From contig CAZNIS010000033.1 of the NCBI GenBank assembly GCA_964573105.1, forward strand, positions 1 to 64,000: a stretch of DNA of 64,000 bases, in the 5' to 3' direction. Every line of letters starts with the position of its first letter. Positions within the stretch are counted from its first letter, which is position 1. The notes under the pieces are model-generated. The model saw only the letters and a program-made list of their open reading frames with translations, was not told the DNA's origin and did no database searches. A program made the translations under genes and the position numbers. Source of the stretch: CAKZSB01 sp964573105. GTDB taxonomy: Bacteria; Pseudomonadota; Gammaproteobacteria; Granulosicoccales; Granulosicoccaceae. Shown piece after piece: positions 1-9,285 of the stretch.

Positions 1-2
1 TT

Positions 3-419
3 ACTATACTGCGAGATAATATATCAAAAACTGTAGGTGAAAAAACTATAGCTAGAGAGGCTTGGAGAATAGTATCTCTTTCAACTTCCTCGGTAGAGGC
101 AATTACTTCGCTTGAAAAAGGTGCAAGCACCAAGTCGTTTAGAAACTTCTACGCTTCACTCGCCAGCGTAAGTTCAAAAAAAATTGCATTAGATCTTCTG
201 GATGTTCAACGCGTGACCAGGGTATTTGCTCTATTGGATGATTTTGAAAACGAGTTATCACAATTGTTTAAAAGCGTCCAGTATCTGGGGCCAGCTAGAG
301 TTCGAAGTGAACGCTACTACAGAAAGCAGGAGCTTCAAATATCCGAGATATCGCAAGATGGTCATAATTTGCCAATGTTTTTGGCTTCACTTTCACATAG
401 TCAGATCAAGCCCATCTAA
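3..419 (+). pseudogene. Truncated AAA-type ATPase fragment (runs off the window's left edge)
   Basis: The frame is open from the first complete codon (position 3) to a TAA at 417-419, so the true start lies outside the window. The stretch around YLGPARVRSERYYR followed by LPMFLASL resembles the middle of predicted ATPases of the AAA_15/AAA_21 (old exonuclease-like) type, where a 'YIGPLR..P.RYY' segment precedes a long C-terminal part carrying Walker B. Here the protein stops about 20 residues later, so the C-terminal catalytic half is missing. Base composition is clearly more AT-rich than the rest of the window, as expected for transferred DNA. Such ATPases often sit in defence or retron-like loci, but nothing else of such a system is visible. 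The family call is moderate; the truncation is directly visible. Confidence 0.5.
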
Positions 420-475
420 CTTTTCTAGCCCGATACCATAACCGTACAAACCTTCAACAAACTCTGAAAACTCAA

Positions 476-922
476 TCATACAGGAGGTATGTGGAAGCAG
501 GTAATGATGAGGATACCCAGAAATTCTACGCCAGGAATCGGTGGCCTGCTGTAAGAGGGTCCGACAGGTTTACGCAGAAGGCCCACCGATTTTCGAATGC
601 GGCAAAAGCAGGCGTGAGTCGAGAGCGGCGTGAAGTTGATGTCTGCGTCATCTTACGGTCCGTTGCAAAACAGTTTAATTGCAGCCAGCAGGAGTTACTG
701 GTAGCGAAGCGTGGTCAGGGTGTGGATAACGTGGCGCGTTCGATAGCGATGAAAATGTGCCAGGAGCAAGGGGGTATGCAACTGGCGGAGATTGGGTTGG
801 TATTTAGTATTGCCAGCGTTAGTGGTGTGACTAAGGCTATCAGTCGTTTGAACCAGAAATTGGCGCTCGATAAGGCGTTGTCTGGTAGATACAGCAAGTT
901 ATGTCAGGACTTGATTTGCTAG
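476..922 (+). pseudogene. C-terminal remnant of a REP-associated tyrosine transposase (RAYT)
   Basis: Translation gives SYRRYVEAG, then an FY..R.RWPAVRG.DRF segment, as in the region after the HUH (Y1 transposase) domain of RAYT proteins, followed by a DnaA-C-terminal-like helix-turn-helix (CSQQELL, then ARSIAMKMCQE, GLVFSIASVSGVTKAISRL). The N-terminal catalytic domain with its HUH motif and tyrosine is absent. The similarity begins upstream of the GTG at 491, so that codon is an internal valine of the ancestral protein, although AGGAGGT at 482-488 could allow a short product. The same frame is open back to a TAG at 398-400, where it overlaps the broken ATPase gene. I infer a dead transposase fragment left at a deletion junction. 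Confidence 0.6.
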
Positions 923-1149
923 ATGCTGTTGTCGACGACTGTGATAGGGTTTACTTTTCCTTGAAAGGGCAATGCTTGGCCTATACACATTGCCGGAGTT
1001 CCTCAGAAGTGAATAGCAGAATTGGACATTAATTGGTTTGTGGTTGCGTCTGCGCTGGCACCTTCGGTTCGAGAAACGACCAGGTTTTGCACGTTGTGTG
1101 ATAACGTTCAAGCCGAAGGTTCTTAAGCTACCAGCAAAGCCAAACAGAA

Positions 1150-1869
1150 ATGAACAATCTTAAACCCTGGTCAACCACAGCAATCAATCTTCCGGATCAC
1201 GCAAACAACCCGGTCCACACCGACGCCGGTGCTCGGGCGGCGGGATTCGAGCGGGCACTGGTGGCGGGTACGAGTGTATATGCGTATATGACGCATCCTG
1301 TTGTCACCGGCTGGGGTATAGACTGGCTGACGCAGGGCGGTGGTGAATTGCGGCTTCGGCGGCCGGTGTTTGATCAGGATACGGTCGATTGCACGATTGG
1401 CTCTTCTGATGATCACGATGGGCCGGTGGTTAGTGCCGAAGTGGCCGGTGATGTTCGGGCCACGCTGGCAGTGTGGCAGGCCGTCACTGCCCCTGTAATG
1501 CGTGATGGTGAGCCGCTGGCGCCGCTCAGTGTGGCGCTAACAGACGATCATATTAGCTATGGTGTGCGCGCTGGCGATGACCATACCATCTATGCGGAAA
1601 ACCGAATCGTGCCCCCGGTCACCTGGACGAATCTCGCTAACGAGGTTTTCATGAACAGTTTGGTGACCGGGCCTTGGGTGCATGTGCGCAGCAAGATCTT
1701 TCATCAGGCGCTGGCGCGGGTTGGCGACACTGTTGCTGTCGAATCGACATTGGTGAAGAGATTTGACTCTCGCGCCGGTGAGCGGGCGCTGGTAGATATG
1801 CGCTTTTGTGTTGACGGCACGCCGGTGTGCACTGTCGAGCACGAAGCTATTATGGTTTTGACTACTTAA
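1150..1869 (+). CDS. MaoC-like double-hotdog protein
   Basis: The 239-residue protein opens with NPVHTDAGARAAGFERALVAGTSVYAYM, here read in two parts (NPVHTDAGARAAGF and ALVAGTSVYAYM), which match the hydratase motif of MaoC-like and (R)-enoyl-CoA hydratases (Asn/Asp and His in an N-P-x-H-x-D context). The second half (from about residue 150) looks like a second hotdog unit without the motif, as in eukaryote-like two-domain hydratases and thioesterases. A role in acyl-CoA chemistry, cytoplasmic, is likely; the substrate is unknown. The ATG at 1150 has no obvious Shine-Dalgarno sequence. The gene stands alone: the next gene is convergent and ends 66 bases away. Confidence 0.65.
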   Translation: MNNLKPWSTTAINLPDHANNPVHTDAGARAAGFERALVAGTSVYAYMTHPVVTGWGIDWLTQGGGELRLRRPVFDQDTVDCTIGSSDDHDGPVVSAEVAGDVRATLAVWQAVTAPVMRDGEPLAPLSVALTDDHISYGVRAGDDHTIYAENRIVPPVTWTNLANEVFMNSLVTGPWVHVRSKIFHQALARVGDTVAVESTLVKRFDSRAGERALVDMRFCVDGTPVCTVEHEAIMVLTT

Positions 1870-1934
1870 TCGATTATCACCCGAGTGACCCGACCGCCGG
1901 TACGCACGTGTCACGCTGAAGGGTTCGGAACAAG

Positions 1935-3545
1935 CTATTGCGCCGCACAGTAGATCGGTATTGACAAAGAGCACTTGAGCGTACCTGATTCTGACCATCC
2001 CTGCGGGAAGTTCCGGGTGTTAGCAATGCCAGCACGCTCAATGGGATCGACAAACGAAGCGTAAGTGAAGTCGCGGCAACCGGTTATAGTGAATCCGGTG
2101 CTGGAGCGGGCAGTCCCGTCGGATAGGGTATGCGCCCAAACCCAGGATGAAATGCTGGCGAGCTCAGGTGTCACTCTGATCGGCGCGAGTATGGTGCTGT
2201 CGGTTAGATCGGCATAGCTTTGCGCAATCGGCGTCCCGTCGGGGCGAAGGTATGGCGTGGTGAGTTGTGTCCAGCTAGTGGATGGGGAGACGCTGCCCGC
2301 AGAAATCCAGGGCAGGTATTCTCCAGGCAAACCAGCGGCGAATGCCTCAGCATTGCATGCGGCGGCGGCACTGGCTATGCCGCCAAAATCGCCGCGGAAT
2401 ATGCCGTCAGTCACAAACATATACTGGCTAGGGAACTCACGCGAATACAGCATCCAATCCTCGCTCAGGACTGCGTTGGAATCCGTTGGCGCGAGACGGA
2501 CCCAGTAGCCGTCCCAGGGCTTGGCAATGCTCTTGCCGGGCGTTTGGTCAGTAACCGCACCATCACTGTTAAATGGTAGGTAGGTTTGTGCGTACTCGTT
2601 GTACTGGAAAAAGGACGCATCAATCGATGAGTCGATAATTGAGCACGGCTGGTCTGTTGTGCAATTTAGCGCAGTTGAGGTGTTTACCAGCTGCATTTCC
2701 TCGTGACGCACATTCATGCTGGTAGGGTTGCCAAGTAGATTCCAGGCCGACTGGGCATCGATAATCTGTTTAGCGCAAGCCTCTCCGCTATCGCATGGCG
2801 GGTCTGTATCGGTGTGAGACTTTGCGCTGCCTTCCGGCAAAGTCAGGGTGACATCGACACTGCTGATGAACCAGAATCCGGTGCCGGCCGCTGGAATGGG
2901 TGCGTCCTTATCCAGTGGCTGATATTGTCCACTCCCGGCACCATCTGGCAGGTAAATAAACGCACTCCATTTTGTTGGATCGTTCGATACGCTTGGGTCG
3001 TTAATCAAATCCGCCATCGTGCTGTTGAACGGTGCATCACAGGGTAGGCTCAGCAGGTGCCAGCGGGAATCATCTTCCGGCTGGGTTATTTTTCGCTGAA
3101 CAACAGCCTCGTCGCAGAGCGCTGCCCGGGTCAGCTGACCGCGAATCTCGCCGCCGGGGAAAGCACCAGAGTGGATGTTGACGTACCACAGTCCATTTTT
3201 TAGATCTGTGATCTCTGAATCATCAAGGGTGGCAGTCCCGATACCAGTCTGGTTACCCAGGTTGATTTTTACCCCGGCGTTCGTCGTGGGGCTTGCTGGT
3301 CCATGAATATGAGCTGCGGTACTCGACGGATTGAGTTGCCAGTTAATATCCCAAATCAAAAGGTTAGTCACATCATCCAGTATCAGCCTGGCAGTCCCGG
3401 TGGCGGAACTTCCTGTTCCAGCGCCTTTGTTTGCCTGAGCGCCATCTATAGTCGCCGTAAATGGGATAAGGGCTGCTTGTACGGCGGCTGTCGACAACAG
3501 TAAAAGTGCAGTGATTGCCGTACGAATCTGGCATTTGATATTCAA
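1935..3545 (-). CDS. Secreted CHRD-domain and DUF1554-like protein
   Basis: A typical signal peptide (residues 1-24, cut after VQA) is followed by a CHRD domain (about 25-140; AAHIHGPA and LWYVNIHSGAFPGGEIRGQL are diagnostic). The middle (about 145-370) is rich in Trp and Cys and reads like a secreted beta-rich domain of unknown type, with a repeated 'P..GTGFWF' / 'PWDGYWVRL' pattern. The C-terminal part (about 375-536; MFVTDGIFRGDFGGI, A.CNAEA, then C-S-L-S at the end) matches DUF1554, a lectin-like collagen-tail fold common in Leptospira and marine bacteria. The start is TTG; no ATG exists near the signal peptide. Extracellular or surface location is expected; function is unknown. Confidence 0.65.
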   Translation of the reverse strand: MNIKCQIRTAITALLLLSTAAVQAALIPFTATIDGAQANKGAGTGSSATGTARLILDDVTNLLIWDINWQLNPSSTAAHIHGPASPTTNAGVKINLGNQTGIGTATLDDSEITDLKNGLWYVNIHSGAFPGGEIRGQLTRAALCDEAVVQRKITQPEDDSRWHLLSLPCDAPFNSTMADLINDPSVSNDPTKWSAFIYLPDGAGSGQYQPLDKDAPIPAAGTGFWFISSVDVTLTLPEGSAKSHTDTDPPCDSGEACAKQIIDAQSAWNLLGNPTSMNVRHEEMQLVNTSTALNCTTDQPCSIIDSSIDASFFQYNEYAQTYLPFNSDGAVTDQTPGKSIAKPWDGYWVRLAPTDSNAVLSEDWMLYSREFPSQYMFVTDGIFRGDFGGIASAAAACNAEAFAAGLPGEYLPWISAGSVSPSTSWTQLTTPYLRPDGTPIAQSYADLTDSTILAPIRVTPELASISSWVWAHTLSDGTARSSTGFTITGCRDFTYASFVDPIERAGIANTRNFPQGWSESGTLKCSLSIPIYCAAQ

Positions 3546-3684
3546 CGTGTTGTCGTTCCTTGATCTGCTTGCTAAAACGCTGGGTGTATTTGCCAGCTGA
3601 TGTCTATGATTCTTTGTGTTGATGATGGAGTTTGTACCTAAACCAGCTGTTTTAATGAAATATTGCTGTCACTGTTCATTGTGC

Positions 3685-3712
3685 ACAGGCGGGGGCAACA
3701 GCCCCCGCCTGT
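3685..3712 (-). terminator. Strong hairpin after the 5'-nucleotidase gene
   Basis: A perfect 12-base-pair stem (ACAGGCGGGGGC at 3685-3696 against 3701-3712) closes a 4-base AACA loop. It lies 7 bases beyond the stop codon of the nucleotidase gene on the minus strand. There is no T run on that side, so it may act as a 3' stabilising hairpin as much as a classical terminator. Confidence 0.6.
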
Positions 3713-3719
3713 TTAATCG

Positions 3720-5297
3720 CTACTTCTTCGTGATTCGTCCATCAGTATAGGGGGCATAGTTACCCTGTGCCGCCATATACTCAGCGGTTACGTCCGCCAA
3801 ATCCGGACCATAGTCGTAGGCGTTTTCTGCGGTTTTGAACATCTTGTAGCCATCGCCGCCGTTGCGCACGTAGTTGTTCGAGACCACAGAATAACTGGCA
3901 GCCGGATCGATCGGTGTGAACGAATCACCGTTCTTTACCATCACTTCCTGTATACGGCCTTCATTTGGTGCGACTGATTGATCCCAGGTGAACTTCATGC
4001 CTGCTACCTGCGGGAAGCGGCCTTTGACTTCTTCTACCTGGCTGACGCCGTTTTCCAGTGCGTCGATGATGGCTTGACCACTCACCTGGAAAGTCGATAG
4101 TGTATTCTGGAATGGCAGCACGGACAGCACTTCGCCCATGGTGACGTCACCGGCATCAATTGATGCGCGCAGTCCGCCGCCGTTTTGAATTGCGATAGTC
4201 ACGCCCTGGTCCTTGACGCGATCGAGCATGGCATCGGCGACCAGGTTGCCCATTGGGCACTCAGCCACGCGGCACACGCCTCGATCACCGTTTACGACAT
4301 CAGACGTCTTGGCGACGATGCGCTTTTTCATCTCTTCAATCGGTGCGCCCATTTCAGCGATCTGGGCCGTCATGTCGGCATCGGGTGTAACAGACGCATC
4401 GAGAATCACGGGTGCACCTTCGGCGCTGACGACCTTGCCATCATCATCGAAGGTGACGGTCAGTTTGCCGATGTATTTGGAGTACGCATAGGCCTGTGCC
4501 ACTGGTGTGCCCTCGACCATAGTGGGGTAGGCGGGGGCGCCTTCTTTGTCATTCGACATAAACGTATGACTGTGGCCGCCAATCACTACATCGATACCGG
4601 GTACAGCACCGGCGATCTCCAGATCCTTCTTCAGCCCGACGTGATTCAGCGCGATAATTTTGTCGACGCCTTCGGCTTCAAGCGCCGCTACATCGGCGGT
4701 CAGTGCTGCAATCTCATCTTCGAATTTGATGTTGTCACCGGGGCTTGATGTGTCCACTGTGTCGGTGGCAAGAGCGGATACGATGCCGATTTTCTCGCCG
4801 CCGACTTCCAGTATTAAATGGTCCTGGACCTTGCCGGCAAGCGCAGGCTCATCCGCCATGTCCAGATTGCCGGATACGACCGGAAAGGATACCGCCTCAA
4901 TAAATGCCGCGAGCCCTTCCGGCCCATCGTCAAATTCGTGATTGCCGACGGCCATCGCGTCATAGCCGATCGCTTCCATGAATTTGGCCTCGGCCTCACC
5001 CTTGTAGGTGGTGTAGAACAGCGAGCCCTGGAAGGGGTCGCCGGCGTCCAGCACCACTACGTTCTGGTTGTCCATTTGCGCGCGCAGCTCGTCCATTTTG
5101 GTCTTTATTCGTGCGACGCCACCGAAACACTTGCCCTCAGCCTCATCATCGGCGTTGCAGGTGGAGTCGTACTTGTTGATCGACTCGATGCGACTGTGAA
5201 TGTCGTTGGTGTGCAGGATGGTTAGTGTGTAGTCGGCGGAAGCAGTGGTCGTACCTGTGATCATCAGGCCCAATGCGCCGAGTAGTCGAAATTTCAT
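3720..5297 (-). CDS. Periplasmic 5'-nucleotidase / UshA-like metallophosphoesterase
   Basis: The 525-residue protein starts at the ATG at 5297 (GAGAG 8-12 bases upstream) with a signal peptide cut after TTASA. The metallophosphatase domain shows all five motifs in order: LHTNDIHSR, GDPFQGS, GNHEFD, a NHVG segment and GGHSH. The C-terminal 5'-nucleotidase domain carries NGGGLRASI and the substrate-stacking region SNNYVRNGGDGY. Length and order match UshA/5'-nucleotidases, which dephosphorylate nucleotides or UDP-sugars in the periplasm for phosphate and nucleoside recovery. It lies 95 bases downstream of the SDR gene on the same strand and is followed at once by a hairpin. Exact substrate cannot be told. 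Confidence 0.9.
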   Translation of the reverse strand: MKFRLLGALGLMITGTTTASADYTLTILHTNDIHSRIESINKYDSTCNADDEAEGKCFGGVARIKTKMDELRAQMDNQNVVVLDAGDPFQGSLFYTTYKGEAEAKFMEAIGYDAMAVGNHEFDDGPEGLAAFIEAVSFPVVSGNLDMADEPALAGKVQDHLILEVGGEKIGIVSALATDTVDTSSPGDNIKFEDEIAALTADVAALEAEGVDKIIALNHVGLKKDLEIAGAVPGIDVVIGGHSHTFMSNDKEGAPAYPTMVEGTPVAQAYAYSKYIGKLTVTFDDDGKVVSAEGAPVILDASVTPDADMTAQIAEMGAPIEEMKKRIVAKTSDVVNGDRGVCRVAECPMGNLVADAMLDRVKDQGVTIAIQNGGGLRASIDAGDVTMGEVLSVLPFQNTLSTFQVSGQAIIDALENGVSQVEEVKGRFPQVAGMKFTWDQSVAPNEGRIQEVMVKNGDSFTPIDPAASYSVVSNNYVRNGGDGYKMFKTAENAYDYGPDLADVTAEYMAAQGNYAPYTDGRITKK

Positions 5298-5392
5298 GGC
5301 CGTTCTCTCGATAAATTGGCGCAAGCATAAACAAATGCACGGCACCCGTCGAGTTGAGCCTGAGGGGGTGATGAGAGGGCCCGCTCCCGGAT

Positions 5393-6124
5393 TCAGGAGC
5401 TCGCGAACGCACCCCCGCCAAACACCTGATTGGTTGGCGTGAGCTCAATAGTGCTGATGTTAGCGCGGGCCGGCGCATCCAGCGCGAACATGATGGCGGC
5501 GACGACATCTTCGGATTCCAGTACGTCGACGCCGGTGTCCTTGACTCGCTCGGCCAGAGCTTGATCGTCGGTGGCGGCATCGAAGAATTCGGTCGCCACG
5601 CGCCCCGGGCAAACCTCTGTGACGCGAATGCCCTTGCCCAGCAGCTCGATGCGCAGGTTCTGGCTGATCAGATGCATCGCGCCCTTGCTGCCGCCATAGA
5701 TGGCCGAGTTAATCGGGTAGAGACCGGCGACCGACCCCAGGTTGACGATATGGCCCCTTTTTCTCTCGACCATGCCGGGCACCACGGCACGCAATACGTG
5801 CATGGCCGCCTGCACATTGGTGCCGAGTGTGGTTTCTATATCCTCAGCGGTGGCGTCGAGGAATCCGGTGAAGCCGCGCCCGATGCCGGCATTGTTGATC
5901 AGGATGTCGGCATTCAAATCGGGCAATGTTTCGTAGACTTGTTCGTGATCGCGCAAATCCATCACAAGCGGTTTGCAGCCAGTCTCGTGGGCCAGGGCGT
6001 CAAGACGATCAGCGCGCCGGGCGATGGCGTAGACCTCAAGGCCGCGCGCGGTCAGTTCCTTTACCGTGGCGGCACCTATGCCGCTGGAGGCGCCTGATAC
6101 GAGAGCGATGTTGTATTGATTCAC
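5393..6124 (-). CDS. SDR-family NADP-dependent oxidoreductase (YdfG-like)
   Basis: This is a classical short-chain dehydrogenase: cofactor motif SGASSGIG near the N-terminus, then the NNAG motif, Ser of LGSVAGL, the catalytic YGGSKGA pair (Y..xK) and PGRVATEF. The Arg-rich stretch after beta-2 (ARRADRL) points to NADP(H). It resembles 3-hydroxy acid dehydrogenases of the YdfG type. No ATG is available; GTG at 6124 gives the usual short N-terminus (VNQYNIALVSG), while TTG at 6148 would add eight residues and has GGGG just upstream. The gene follows the RyR-domain gene by 9-33 bases, so the two are probably cotranscribed. Confidence 0.85.
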   Translation of the reverse strand: MNQYNIALVSGASSGIGAATVKELTARGLEVYAIARRADRLDALAHETGCKPLVMDLRDHEQVYETLPDLNADILINNAGIGRGFTGFLDATAEDIETTLGTNVQAAMHVLRAVVPGMVERKRGHIVNLGSVAGLYPINSAIYGGSKGAMHLISQNLRIELLGKGIRVTEVCPGRVATEFFDAATDDQALAERVKDTGVDVLESEDVVAAIMFALDAPARANISTIELTPTNQVFGGGAFASS

Positions 6125-6157
6125 GTGGATGATTCGGGTGGCTGGCAAGACCCCATA

Positions 6158-8197
6158 TTATCTCCGATCCTGTGTGTTGTCATCGGAAGTAGCCTCTGCT
6201 TGTCTATCCTGTCTGTTGCGCATTTGCAGAATGGCGGGGATGCACTCCACAATCATTTGATCTTTTTTCTGTTCCGTGTCCGACAATTCAACAAACGGTA
6301 CCAGTGTTTCGTTGAGTTTCAGACTTTTGTTGTACTTAATTCTCTCGGCCCGCTCGTTACCCTCGGGCACGACGTCACAGGGTAGCCAGCCACTGACCAG
6401 CCGCTCGACAACAAATCGACGGTGCTCAAGCCGCGTCATCATTTTGGTGTTGTCGCTCAATTCATCGGCAGTTGTAGTTGCCGGCTTGGTTAAAAGACCT
6501 GAGTTTGCATCGGCAAGCGCTGCCTCTCTCAGTGGTTTTTCCCCATTGGCGGCAGCTTCTGGATAGACACAGGCAAGCTTGACATTGATATGATCGGCTG
6601 CCAGCCGGCTTGACTGTCGGAAGGCCTCCGGCAGTGCGGGTGCTTTGGGGCCGTCACCAATCCACGCCTTGTTTGCCAGTGTCTCCAACTCGTCGCCAAG
6701 GCGACTGAATGCGGCTGAGTCAAAGCGCATGTAGGCGTAATTGATGAGCTTTGCCTCGGCGTCGCTCTGTTCTCCCGGGTAGTGTTCATTCGCCACGATG
6801 CAGTCATAGATTCTGAACTGATCGATGCTGGTCAGCTTGGTGTTCATCTCCTGCATGTCCATTGCGCCGTGTTCGTGTTCGGCCTGGCTCAGGCACGCTG
6901 TTATCGGTTGTGAGTCGGTAGCGTTGTTCAGTTCACGCAAGGTTGCCGCTCGCAACACCCAGCTGAAGGTGGTCAGGTCTGATACGCCAGATACATAGAC
7001 TCGGGCAAATATGCCGTTGTCTTTCTGTAACTGCTGCCAGTCAAGTCGTTTCATCTGGGCAGGTGACGTATCCAGTGCGTGAAAGTTCACTAGTGGCAAC
7101 AGGGGAGACATAGATGCGTCGCCGGAGAAATCGTCTAATTGCGGGATATGCCTGCCCAGCCTTTTCACCAGACTGCTGGCATTTTCTGCGATGACGGATA
7201 TGTGCAGCGCATCCTCTGGATGTTCACTGATGATCAGCTGCACCACTGCCTGCTCAACGATAGCTTCGACAAACTCATCTTCACCAATAATCGCGATGTG
7301 CAGGGCATGTAGTGGCCGTTTGGTTCGTGGGTCTAGCGGGGGCAGTTTGGGTGGGAAGTTGCGCAGCAGCTTTCGGGCGGCCAGTCTGTTGATGCTGAAG
7401 AATCTGACGTTGTGTTTGTTCTCCAGTACGGCGGGCAGATTGCGGATTAGTTCCTGGTCGTAAACGCTGACATAAATCATCCCGTACTGGGGCATGCCGC
7501 GTGGCTTCCGATGAGCTTCGATACGAAGTTCGGCCAGCCTCTGCGCGACTTCAATATTGCGGCGATCGTCTCCGGTGGCCACCCATACTTCCTGAGCGGA
7601 AAGTGCGTTGACGCTATAGAGTGTAGATTTGGACAGCACGCTGCCGCGCCATTCCGATACCGTGCAATCCAGCAAGCTGCAATAGCTGTTGACCAGTGGG
7701 GTGACATCGCGATCGACAAACACCGCATCTTTTCGTTTGCGGTTGCCTGGATTGCTCCGGCCGTCGAATTTTAACAATCGCATTGCGATAGACGTGGCGC
7801 TCTTGCCGCCGCCCAAAAACACGACGTCAGGTGGATTGGTACGGTGAATGAACGTGCGATATCGGCGAGCCAGGCGTGCAGAAAAATAGCTGATGATGGT
7901 TGTGACGGTGGCGAACGGGGCCAGTAATGCGGTGAGTTGCGTGACCCAGTTACATAGTTCTGAGGGATTGTTGTTCAGTACGAACAACCGCAGTGTTCGC
8001 AATGTAGCGTCGTAGATGCCCTGGCTTTTGCAATCGACACTGCAGTTGCATGTCTGCAAGCCGGGTATCCAGCCAACAAAACCCAGAAATCCCGCCGCTG
8101 CGATCAGTGCTATGGAGATCCACAGTAGATACCGAAAACGTCTCTGGGTTTGTGCGTTTACGCGTACTTCACACTCCATCGGGGGTTCACTTTGCAT
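6158..8197 (-). CDS. Two-helix membrane protein with TrkA-N-like NAD-binding region and C-terminal RyR domain
   Basis: The 679-residue protein has a hydrophobic helix at about 24-44, a Cys-rich loop (TCNCSVDCKS), a second hydrophobic stretch at about 85-105, then a Rossmann-type nucleotide-binding motif (DVVFLGGGKSATSIAMRLL) typical of TrkA-N/RCK regions. The last 100 residues (LEHRRFVVERLVSGW, then YNKSLKLNETLVPFVELSDTE and KKDQ) match the RyR domain first seen in ryanodine receptors and present in bacterial channel-like proteins. This matches known bacterial RyR/TrkA-N proteins, which are predicted ligand-gated transporters or channels. No pore helix with a TVGYG-type filter is visible between the two helices. 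ATG at 8197 has AGGA 14 bases upstream. Likely operon with the SDR downstream. Confidence 0.75.
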   Translation of the reverse strand: MQSEPPMECEVRVNAQTQRRFRYLLWISIALIAAAGFLGFVGWIPGLQTCNCSVDCKSQGIYDATLRTLRLFVLNNNPSELCNWVTQLTALLAPFATVTTIISYFSARLARRYRTFIHRTNPPDVVFLGGGKSATSIAMRLLKFDGRSNPGNRKRKDAVFVDRDVTPLVNSYCSLLDCTVSEWRGSVLSKSTLYSVNALSAQEVWVATGDDRRNIEVAQRLAELRIEAHRKPRGMPQYGMIYVSVYDQELIRNLPAVLENKHNVRFFSINRLAARKLLRNFPPKLPPLDPRTKRPLHALHIAIIGEDEFVEAIVEQAVVQLIISEHPEDALHISVIAENASSLVKRLGRHIPQLDDFSGDASMSPLLPLVNFHALDTSPAQMKRLDWQQLQKDNGIFARVYVSGVSDLTTFSWVLRAATLRELNNATDSQPITACLSQAEHEHGAMDMQEMNTKLTSIDQFRIYDCIVANEHYPGEQSDAEAKLINYAYMRFDSAAFSRLGDELETLANKAWIGDGPKAPALPEAFRQSSRLAADHINVKLACVYPEAAANGEKPLREAALADANSGLLTKPATTTADELSDNTKMMTRLEHRRFVVERLVSGWLPCDVVPEGNERAERIKYNKSLKLNETLVPFVELSDTEQKKDQMIVECIPAILQMRNRQDRQAEATSDDNTQDRR

Positions 8198-8451
8198 TGG
8201 CTACACCACTTCCTAAAAACTGTCTCACTGCTATTGTGCGTGTTTCGCTGGATTATGCAATTAGCCGAACGGCTAGACTGCAGCTGCGTGGCGCCTGGTT
8301 AAATCGATGCAGGGCAAGGGCTTGTAGAATTTTGTCAGCGTTGGTCTGCAGGCTGCGTGGCTGGAAGTGCGAGCAGGCCATTCGGGTTGCCGGGGCAAAA
8401 GCGCTGCATGATCTACAACGCTGCATGCCGGGTCGCAAGCCGAGAGGCTGT

Positions 8452-9285
8452 TCAAGCCGTGAGTGCTGCCCCCGCCACAGTAATTCGGTGCATCAGTCTG
8501 CGCTGGCCCGCGTAGTCGTTCATCGCGCTGTGCCATGTGGCGCGGTTGTCCCAGAACGCAATGGATCCGTCCTGCCAACTGAAGCGGTGGGAAAAGTCCG
8601 GGTTTTGGCAGTGGGTGTAGATTTGCTGCAGCAGTGCGTCACTCTCTGCGGCTTCGAGTTCGTTGATGTGCAGGGTAAAACCCGGGTTGACGTACAGCGC
8701 TTTTTTGCCGCTGATCGGGTGGCTGATGATCAAGGGGTGGATGGCGTCCTGCGTGGCTGCCGCTGTGTTGCCCAGACGCCCGGCAAGATCGTCGTCTTCC
8801 TCATACGCCTGCGGGCCGAATGCGTGTCTGCTGGAATGGGTGGCGGTGAGTCCTGCCAGTTTTTGGTTCATTGCATCATCGAGCGCATCGTAAGCGGCGA
8901 ACATACTGGCGAATATCGTGTCGCCACCGGTCTTCGGTAGTTCACGCGCCACCAGGATCGAGCCGAGGGCGGGAATCTGGTCGTAGCTGTGATCGGTGTG
9001 CCACTGCTCGCCGATATTTTTCTGTTGATCGGGCTCTTTTAGCACTTGTGCGATTTTCGGATAGCCGTCTACCGGGGTGAAGAAGCGGTTGATATTGATC
9101 TCGCCGAATCTCTCGGCCAGAGCGATGTGCTGATCGGGGGTGAGGGATTGCTCGCGGAAGAAGAGCACGCCGTACTCGCCCAGGGCATCGCGCAGGGTAT
9201 CGGTGGTCGATTGATTGAGCGCGTCCAGTTGAACATCTTCAACATAGGCACCGGCGCCGTCTGCTGCACGGATTCGTATGGTCAT
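8452..9285 (-). CDS. TauD/TfdA-family Fe(II)/2-oxoglutarate dioxygenase
   Basis: The 277-residue protein shows the 2-His-1-Asp iron site: H96-x-D98 in EQWHTDHSYD and the distal His in RATWHSAMNDY near the C-terminus, followed by RRLMHRI whose Arg binds 2-oxoglutarate. Length and motifs fit taurine/alpha-ketoglutarate dioxygenases that hydroxylate small acids such as taurine, 2,4-D or alkyl sulfates. I chose the ATG at 9285 over TTG at 9291 because it fits the family N-terminus. No transport or sulfonate genes are adjacent, so the substrate is open. Confidence 0.88.
   Translation of the reverse strand: MTIRIRAADGAGAYVEDVQLDALNQSTTDTLRDALGEYGVLFFREQSLTPDQHIALAERFGEININRFFTPVDGYPKIAQVLKEPDQQKNIGEQWHTDHSYDQIPALGSILVARELPKTGGDTIFASMFAAYDALDDAMNQKLAGLTATHSSRHAFGPQAYEEDDDLAGRLGNTAAATQDAIHPLIISHPISGKKALYVNPGFTLHINELEAAESDALLQQIYTHCQNPDFSHRFSWQDGSIAFWDNRATWHSAMNDYAGQRRLMHRITVAGAALTA

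Noticed and set aside
8050..8940. 296-codon open frame on the plus strand
   Set aside because: Antisense to the RyR-protein start and the TauD-type gene; no motif.
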